Below, in pieces: positions 56,869 through 64,000 of a stretch of 64,000 bases of DNA. Origin of the DNA: Gnetum montanum (taxonomy: Eukaryota > Streptophyta > Gnetopsida > Gnetales > Gnetaceae); the NCBI GenBank assembly GCA_015680685.1, contig MNCI01001065.1, forward strand, positions 963,448 to 1,027,447. The letters run 5' to 3'. Within the stretch, counting starts at the first letter, position 1. Each line of letters starts with the position of its first letter. Under the pieces are notes generated by a model. It was not told the DNA's origin and ran no database searches. It saw only the letters and a program-made list of their open reading frames with translations. The position numbers and the translations under genes are program-made.

Positions 56869-56885
56869 CCTTGGTAATGGTGCCA
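56869..56885 (-). promoter_or_regulatory. Primer binding site of element F (tRNA-Asp type, decayed)
   Basis: The minus strand reads TGGCACCATTACCAAGG. The usual Athila tRNA-Asp site, from memory, is TGGCGCCGTTGCCGGGG; all five differences are G to A. It lies about 120 bp upstream of the gag ATG. Confidence 0.65.
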
Positions 56886-56886
56886 A

Positions 56887-57700
56887 TGATGAGTGATGGA
56901 GTATCCAACACCCAACCATATGAGATACAAGTGTTCACACATAATCCCAATGGAACTCCACTAATAAGGAAATGTGATTATACTAGTAATTGATTAGTGT
57001 TTGCAATCATTGTCTTCCCATGTGAGTTAGCAAAATCAATGCATATGATTTAACTTATGATGAGGTATATGATATTGATGTTGAATTGTTCATTAGGCTC
57101 CTAGTAAACATGAAGTAAAAGTAAAGGTTTCTAAATCTAAGTGATAGTAAAACAAATCTAAACTAGCCTATGCGATGAGTAGCCAGTCTTGATCTTTTGA
57201 TCACACCTTGGACTTTGTACAACTACTAGTAGGATTACCAAGTACCACACTACTGGGTGTACCAAGTGATAGGACTACTAGATTATTAAGTAGTTATACT
57301 TACATGCTTAAGATCAGTCATACTCATTCCTCTTAATGACATTAAAAGTAAATTGCAAGTAATGGTAATGTAATGTGTCCAAGTACATCACACTTGAACA
57401 AAGACTCTATTCAATTACAAAACATCATACTACAAGCATACACTACTAAGTACTAAATTCAAGAAAATAAAATGAAGGAATTCTATTACTATGTTAATGT
57501 ATCTACTATGGATTCATGCACCTAAGTGTTTCTTTTATAGGTTGGCACATACCCTACAATATTTTTGTTAGAGCTAGCACCAAGTTGAGTGGTCAGTTGG
57601 TCATGAGCATCCTAAGGTGATATTAATTAACCTTCCTAGATGCATCAATAAGACTCTTACTATAGGCCCTATCTTGTAGGAGAGAATGTCTATTCAACCA
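56887..57700 (-). repeat. Element F 5' LTR (right boundary not found)
   Basis: The sequence right of the PBS, ending ...CATCA on the minus strand, should be the 5' LTR. It is noncoding and AT-rich. I could not locate its TG start or a matching 3' LTR, so the right limit is a guess. Confidence 0.4.
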
Positions 57701-57708
57701 TTCTAGTT

Positions 57709-58330
57709 TTATTTTCCTTCAAAATGTTTAGAGGGATATTCAACACCTCTAATAATAAGCCTATTATCCAAGTCAAGCTCCACCATAATCTTATGATCAA
57801 TACCATCAGTGGTAGCACCCACAGTTATGAGGGATGCCACCACCAAGGTAGTAGTACCCTTACCAACAACTTGATTTATATGAGTACTATGTTTAGCAAC
57901 CCATTTCTCTATGTAAATCTTTAAGTCATGCTTCATTTTAGCATCACTACTACCATCTTGAGTTCTATAAAGCCCAATCTCCAAGAGGGAAATCCCCACT
58001 TTCTCATTACCCTCCTCATCCTTTTGCACATGTTCCTATGCTCTCATCTTAATTACCACCTACTCCATTAATTCAAGGTGAAATTCCAACCCATTCGTAG
58101 CAATGTAACACTACTAGGGCTGTCAAATTACAACTAGCTCCTTAGCTGAGTGGTTCAAAAACTAAATCCCAAAAAAGATGATTCTTCCAAACCAATAGTC
58201 CTACAAAGCCCTCACAAACTTATGTGAATGATAACCTTACTTCTTCCTCATCCTCTACATCCACTTTTTTTGAGTCTCCTTAAAAAAAACACCTCCCAAG
58301 GTGCATACCATCATGTTAACCCATGTGGAA
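57709..58330 (-). pseudogene. Unrecognised decayed coding region
   Basis: A 106-codon minus-strand frame (58029-57709) reads VGISLLEIGLYRTQDGSSDA, DLKIYIEKWVAKHSTHINQV and DNRLIIRGVEYPSKHFEGK. It can be followed upstream with stops (EFHLELME, KELVVI) to about 58330. Composition looks like real protein rather than chance. I do not know the family; it could be part of a gag or of another transposon. Confidence 0.35.
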
Positions 58331-58619
58331 ACTAATTGAATAAAGGCTAGCCACATTCTTAGGAAATGATCTGATCTTGGAAGTATCCTCATCTACCTAC
58401 AAATCACTAAGAATGATCCTTGAAAAGCTCTTATGGATTAATATTCTAGTGTAAATCTAATCTCTAATGAGCTATACAAAGCTTGGAACCTACCTCCACT
58501 CAAAAAGAGCAATATCCACCTTAAGTTAGTAGACTAATCAATCACTATTCCCTTGCAACTAGTGAAGGACATTGTGATAACCATCTATGAATAGTCCTAT
58601 CTTTCTAATTTATTGGTGA

Positions 58620-61600
58620 TCTAAGTTTACAATTACAAGGAGGACTTTCCAATTATCATGGCAAGGGCTCGGTAAAGTATCAGTGATGCACGGTTGGACA
58701 TCAAGGACCTTTCCTTGGAAATTTCCAAGGGAAATGCATTTTGAAAGATAGAGAAGAAGAGTTTTCCATGTATCACATATAGTGATCTAGAGTGCAACTG
58801 TGTGCAGAAACTATGGTCCATAAAAGGTACATCTATCATAGCATGTAGATAGTGTGCAAATAAGATAGAAATTTAAAGGTGCCTGTATGTAATAGCCATA
58901 AAATAGGAAGCCATCCATTGGCTGACAGTTGGTCCTAAAAGTAGCTCGAAACTTTGCATGAAACTAACTAAGAGCCTAATGAGTGCCTATGTTGAAGGCA
59001 TGGATGAACTAGAGCAAGTTCATCACCAACTCTTTGATGATGAACTTGATGAAACTTATTGGGGAGAGTTGAAAATCCTTAAAAGCTTTAAACAAGAGCC
59101 CATATAGTTGAAACCTCTACTTGCCAGCATGGAATATTCTTTTCTGAAAAATGGTAAGCTAGTGATAATCAATGCCAACCTTGCTTCTGGAAAAAAAAAA
59201 GAACCTATTGAAGGTGGTTAACAAATGGCCAACAACCTTTGCTTGATCATATCCTGAAATCAATAGGATTGAGCATAGTATATGTTAGCATAACCTATAC
59301 TAATCCCTCCATAAAGCCAAAGTAGCAGTTGCAATGATAGCTAAACCCCAAATTGAAGTAGAGCATGAAGGAGGAGATTGAATAACTCCTCAAGGAAAGG
59401 TTCATCTATCCCATTATAGATAACAAGTGGGTTAATCCACTTGTGACCATGCCAAAGAATGATGGCAAGTGGAGGGTTTGTATTAACTCTAGGTTGTTGA
59501 ACATGATGACATACAAAGATCATTTTTTATTGTCATTTATGAACTAGATGTTGGATGCTATCTCTAGACATTGCTACTATAGCTTTCTGGATGGTTATAG
59601 TGGCTATAACAAAATTTAGATTGCACCTAAGGACCAAGTCAAAACGACATTTACAAGTCCTTAAGGAACTTTTGCATATAGAAAGATGTTATATGGTCTA
59701 TGTAATGTTGTTGCAACCTTCCAATGCCTTGTCCTAAGCATCTTTCAATAGCAAATTTGTAGCAAGATGGAAGTCTTCATGGATGACTTCTCCACCTATG
59801 GTGCTACATTTGAGCAAACCCTAGATTACCTTAAGCAAGTACTAAAAAGGTGTATGGAGACAAACCTTTAACTAAATTTGCAAAAGAGCCATTTGATGGT
59901 CCAAGAGGACACCTTTTTGGTGCACAGAATCTCATAGGTAGGGATTTAAGTGGACCTTAAAAATTAAGGATCATCTAAGGAATAATCCACCAACCAAAAA
60001 TTGTCAAATATGTCTAGTCATTTCTTTGTTACACTAGCTACTACCAACAATTCATAGAGAATTTCTCTTAGATTGAAAAATCATTGGTGGAGATGACAAA
60101 GAAAGATGTTCCATTCGTATGGACCAAGGAATGTGAAAAGGCATTCCAGCAACTTAAGTAGAAGCTTGTAGAAACTCCAATTCTAGAAGCATCCAACTAG
60201 TCTAGACCATTCTACATCATGATGGACACATCGAATTATTCTTTGGGAGTTTTTTACACATAGTTGAATAACTAGAAATGTCCATACTACATCTACTATG
60301 CAAGCCAAAGCATTGTAGAGGCACAATTGAACTACACCATAATAGAGAAAGAATTGATTGGAGTGGTGTATTCCTTGAATAGATTCAAGTACTATGTGCT
60401 TGGGTACAAAGCATTTATTCACATGAGCCATAGTGCAATTTTCTTCCTTATGAATAAACTAATAGCAAGCCCCTATATCATACGATGGCTTGTGATCAAT
60501 GGTAAATTGAAAGGAAACTAAGAATGTGGTTGTTGACCACTTTGTCTCAATTACAATGGGACAAGAAAGAGGAGGAGAGTCCATTTTTTGATTAGTTTTC
60601 TAATGGACTTCTCTTTGTTAGGACTATAAATGAACAAGTTTCCACTAAACCTAAATTGTATAATGGCATTCTCACTTATCATCTTACTCAAGAAGAAATA
60701 ATAGTTTCTTCACAAGGTGAAATGATTCATGGAGATCAATAGACACTTTTAAAAGGTGTGCACTAATGACTTGGTTCATTAGTATGTTCCTGATGTTGAT
60801 CAATTGTGCATCCTCTAGGATGCTCATGAGGATTCTTATGGGGGACACTATGTTAAGAGATGCATGACCATTAAGATCCTAATGGCAAAATATTATTGGT
60901 CAACACTCTTTAGGGATGCTTCACACTTTACCCACTCTTGTGATTACTATTAATGTGATGGTTGGATGACCACTCAAATGGAGGAACCTCAATAATAGAT
61001 CCAACCACTAGAACCCTTTGAAATCTGGGGTATTGGCTTCATGGGTCCTATCACACCCATGTTAAATGAAAAGGCATGCATCATAGTTGTTGTTGACTAT
61101 TGTACAAAATGGACAAAAGTAGCAACCTTCATAGACTGTACATCTTTCACAATTGCTTATTTTGTAAACTAGAAAACTCCATATAGGTTATTCTCCCTAT
61201 GAGCTAGTGTATAGAAAACTTCCAACTCTTCCTATTTAGTCCAAGCTTTGTACACTTTCAATAGCCTATAACCTTGACCTTTACCTTAGTCTAGCATAGA
61301 AAGAAAGATTGATCAACCTTAATGTTCTAGATGAGAATCAACTGGTGGCCTTGTCTTTGAATAAAGTGCACAAGGCATTCAAAAATAATGCAATGACCTC
61401 AAAATAATGAAAGTAAAATTTCAACTTGGTGACAAGGTCCTTTAATGGAATCCCACACATGTGCCTCAATGAACTAAGTTTCAAACATTGTGGGAAGGGC
61501 ATTACATCATTTATGAAACCTTTTCTTCTAGGGACATGTTGATCTACAAACTTGACAACCCAAACAAGAAACTGCTCATCAACACACAAGAAGTCAAATT

Positions 61601-61718
61601 ATTTCATGAGCCTATAAGAGCTAGTGTTAGTAGCACCTCATTAGATGGACATCCATGCTCAATGTTTTGGATCTCCTTCTTCCAACTCAATCATGGGAGA
61701 GATGGCCATCCATGCTAA
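58620..61718 (+). pseudogene. Element G (Athila-like) protease end, RT, RNase H, integrase
   Basis: The plus strand reads the protease end (DARLDIKDLSLEISKGNAF, about 58690, close to F), a pre-RT segment (KPLLASMEYSFLKNGKL, about 59120), RT (LKERFIYPIIDNKWVNPLVT, YSFLDGYSGYNKI, FMDDFSTYGATFEQTLDYL, 59360-59950), RNase H (TIIEKELIGVVYSLNRFKYY, 60120-60520), the zinc-binding region (DAHEDSYGGHYV, about 60820) and the start of the integrase core (FEIWGIGFMGPITP, DYCTKW, 61020-61120). The core then jumps near 61170 to KTPYRL..., losing the segment with the second Asp and the Glu. The C-terminal end LWEGHYIIYET continues to 61718. Related to F throughout. Stops in every domain. Confidence 0.75.
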
Positions 61719-63737
61719 TCATATAAGTGGATCCTTAGTTTTTTACACATTTTTTCATGCTTTTTATTGGTTTACTCTTTTTTGTTTTCACACTTTTTGT
61801 TTTGTTTTACACCATCATTATTACATTTTACCTTTCTTGGATATTTTACAATTTCTTTTATAATTTACTTTACTTTGGTTTGATTTTTGTTATGTTTTTC
61901 TAATATTTTTATTTATTTTTCTTTATGGCTAATAGGACACAATGATGTTGTAGTTGTTTGCTAATGGTGGTTCATACTTAATGTTATTTGATTTCTAATG
62001 TCTAGATTCTATCTTAGAATTTTGATGGTTGATAACTACAACATGGTTTCTTTTTCATGGAACAAGTAGTGAGTCCATGTCATCCACACATCCACAACAC
62101 TCTATGGTATTCCCTATTTTGGAAATATGAGGTCCCTTTCATTAATGAAACTTTAATGAACTCTTGAACTTGGTAGTTTTCACACTTAGGAAATATTAAA
62201 TGGATTGACAAGGGTGTGACTTTCAAGGGGACTTGATGCTCTTTGTACATGCCCAAAATCTTAAGTGTATGAGTTTTTTCATGGATTTTTTATAGTTCTA
62301 TTATTTATCAATAATAGAAAGATAAAGTCTTTGCATGGTGTGGTTCCCATTCAAAAATCCATAAAAACATAAAATCCAAAAAAGAATGATGGGAATTCAA
62401 AGCACACCCATTCAACAAAATAACAAGCTACAAGCACTAGTTATGGGACTAGAAAGACATGTTACCCATGCTTTAATGTCTCCTCTAACTAAGACTCTTT
62501 CTCACTTCCTTCTTGTCTTTTCTTCTCAATAAGGAACAATGATTAATTTGTGGGACATTATTGTGTCTTGAGGGGTGGGACATTAATGATTCTAGTGATT
62601 CCACCATGAAAAGAGTTTTGAAATTATAACACTTATAGCCATGATCATTAAAACCAAAAACGTGTAGCCATATATCCATAAAACATGAAAAAATTTAGCC
62701 AAAGCCATAGCCGTCAACATTTACCCCTTTTCATGCAAGGTTGGTAAAAAATTCATTTTTTTGAGCTTCAAATAGAGTAATTTCACCACCATTTAAAAGC
62801 TTAAATTGAACCCTATGCATGCATTATTAGAAAAAAAATTTAAAATATTTTCCATTTATGCAAGAAAAAATTATCAATATGGACAATAATTTGAAAATGG
62901 CACAACCATCCTTATTACACATGCTTAGTAAAAAATTTGTAGAAAATTCATTTTAAGTCCAATCAGAGTGATTCCACCTCCATTGAAAGACTGAAGCCAA
63001 ATCCTACTCATCTGTAACTAGAAACTAGCTAAAAATAGTTCTATTTCCTTAGAAAAAATTTGCAAAATTACATAAAATTATAAAAGTGGCACAAACAACC
63101 TAACTATGCAATGTTAGGAAATTAGCCATAACTTCATTGTTATGAATCCAAATTAAATGATACAACATACATTAGAAAGCCTAAGAAAAGGGCTACAAAC
63201 CAATTACCTTTAATTTCACAAATGTGTAGCCTTTATCCCAATAAAAAAATACATAACTTTACTTGCATTTTCATGCCAAAACTTCAAAAACCTTAAAACC
63301 TCTATGTCATATACCACTGGAAATAGTTGAAATAGCCAAAACCATTGATACCTAGTAAAATTTACACCAAAATAATGAGGTAGGGCTTTTTTGAAATTTA
63401 ATTGTAAGAAATCATAAGGCTTAGATATGATAAAATAGTCACACCCCAAAACTTTGGGAAAAAAGCATGCAATAGCAAGGCCTATTTTCAAAATCGAATC
63501 TACAAAAGCTAAAGTAATGAAATGACTATAGATTTTCATTGAAGTAGCCAAAATTGTAGGTGGGATTTCATTAGAATTGTAGTTTAATCCCTCCACGATA
63601 GTAGATTTGGGAAAAATAACCTCAACACACGTGAAGCAAAAAAATAGAAAAACAAAAGAAAGAAAGGCAAAAATAGATAGAACTACCTCTCTTGGAGTAG
63701 AAACAAATGAAGCCTGAATGGATATGGGCCTAGTTAC
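61719..63737. other. AT-rich sequence without recognisable genes
   Basis: After pol of G there is a T-rich stretch (61740-61920), then worn sequence containing partly repeated phrases such as AAATTGAACCCTATGCATGC and AAAAATTTGCAAAA. A 126-codon minus-strand frame (63596-63216) has hydrophobic, AT-driven composition and looks like chance. The 3' LTR of G is expected here but I could not delimit it. Confidence 0.5.
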
Positions 63738-64000
63738 TGTTGGTGACCGTTTGGGACGCGACCGCCAACGAGTGTCCTCGAATAGGATTTAGGTGCCTGC
63801 TGGTCTCTGGCAACACCAAGGCCCAGATACCTACAAATAAACACAGTGGTTAATGTGAGTATGTGTGTGTGCTGTTGCAGCGTGTGGTTGTGTAAAATGT
63901 AACAATTGCGTTGTGTGTGAACTACAAATGACTTACTTTAAAGAGATTCAGCCAACTTTGCCAAGTACTGTGAGTTCTTGAAAATTTCCTATTTTGTTCA
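63738..64000 (+). repeat. Young terminal repeat, right copy, running off the window
   Basis: Begins TGTTGGTGACCGTTTGGGAC and follows the reverse complement of 49109-48841 to the window end, ending CCTATTTTGTTCA. The two copies are in opposite orientation, with F and G between them. Confidence 0.8.

Noticed and set aside
63216-63596. 126-codon minus-strand frame
   Set aside because: Hydrophobic, AT-driven composition, no motif, and it lies in worn repetitive sequence.

Overview
This window looks like nuclear DNA of a plant with a large, repeat-filled genome. It consists almost entirely of old LTR retrotransposons. Two plant Ty3/gypsy types can be recognised. Tat-lineage elements have a second, archaeal-type RNase H (aRNH) after the ordinary one, and PBSs that fit tRNA-Asn. 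Athila-like elements have no aRNH, and one has a PBS that fits a decayed tRNA-Asp site. One decayed fragment of a cellular gene (aminoacylase-1, M20 family) is present. I cannot name the species. I found no intact host gene, rRNA, tRNA gene or CRISPR array.

Layout. Five Tat elements are nested. Element E (minus strand; gag-protease pieces at 13646-15715 and 24018-25425, 5' LTR and leader at 25426-26372 plus 42697-43977) is the oldest host. Element D (15716-24017, minus, TSD ATCAT) and element B (minus, 5' LTR 12527-13645) sit inside E's gag-protease. Element A (plus, 1-4391) appears to sit inside B. Element C (26373-42696, plus, TSD GGTGT) sits inside E's 5' LTR or leader and is complete from LTR to LTR. 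From about 44 to 50 kb there is mixed debris: possible copia LTR ends, the aminoacylase pseudogene and a well-conserved terminal repeat. Two Athila-like elements follow, head to head: F (minus, about 50.57-57 kb) and G (plus, about 58.6-61.7 kb). The window ends in a second, inverted copy of the 49-kb terminal repeat.

Most notable. In B and C, the space between protease and reverse transcriptase holds a gene on the strand opposite to gag-pol. It encodes a globular N-terminal region, an acidic linker, a coiled coil and an acidic tail. It has GT-AG introns; the last one lies at the same place and in the same phase in both elements. In C the whole segment ends at a strong sense-strand 3' splice site just before RT, so the antisense gene may lie inside a sense intron like the one known between protease and RT in Ogre elements.

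The noncoding junctions carry arrays of a small unit, a mini-hairpin (GTC-N5-7-GAC) followed by TTAAACTAG. The unit always reads in the gag-pol direction. The polypurine tract and 3' LTR start lie in a conserved nested inverted repeat in A, C and D. Each LTR family has its own array of short palindromic, AGCGTA-containing motifs in U3. All coding regions are broken, mostly by TAG codons that stand where related elements have Gln, as expected after long cytosine methylation and deamination.
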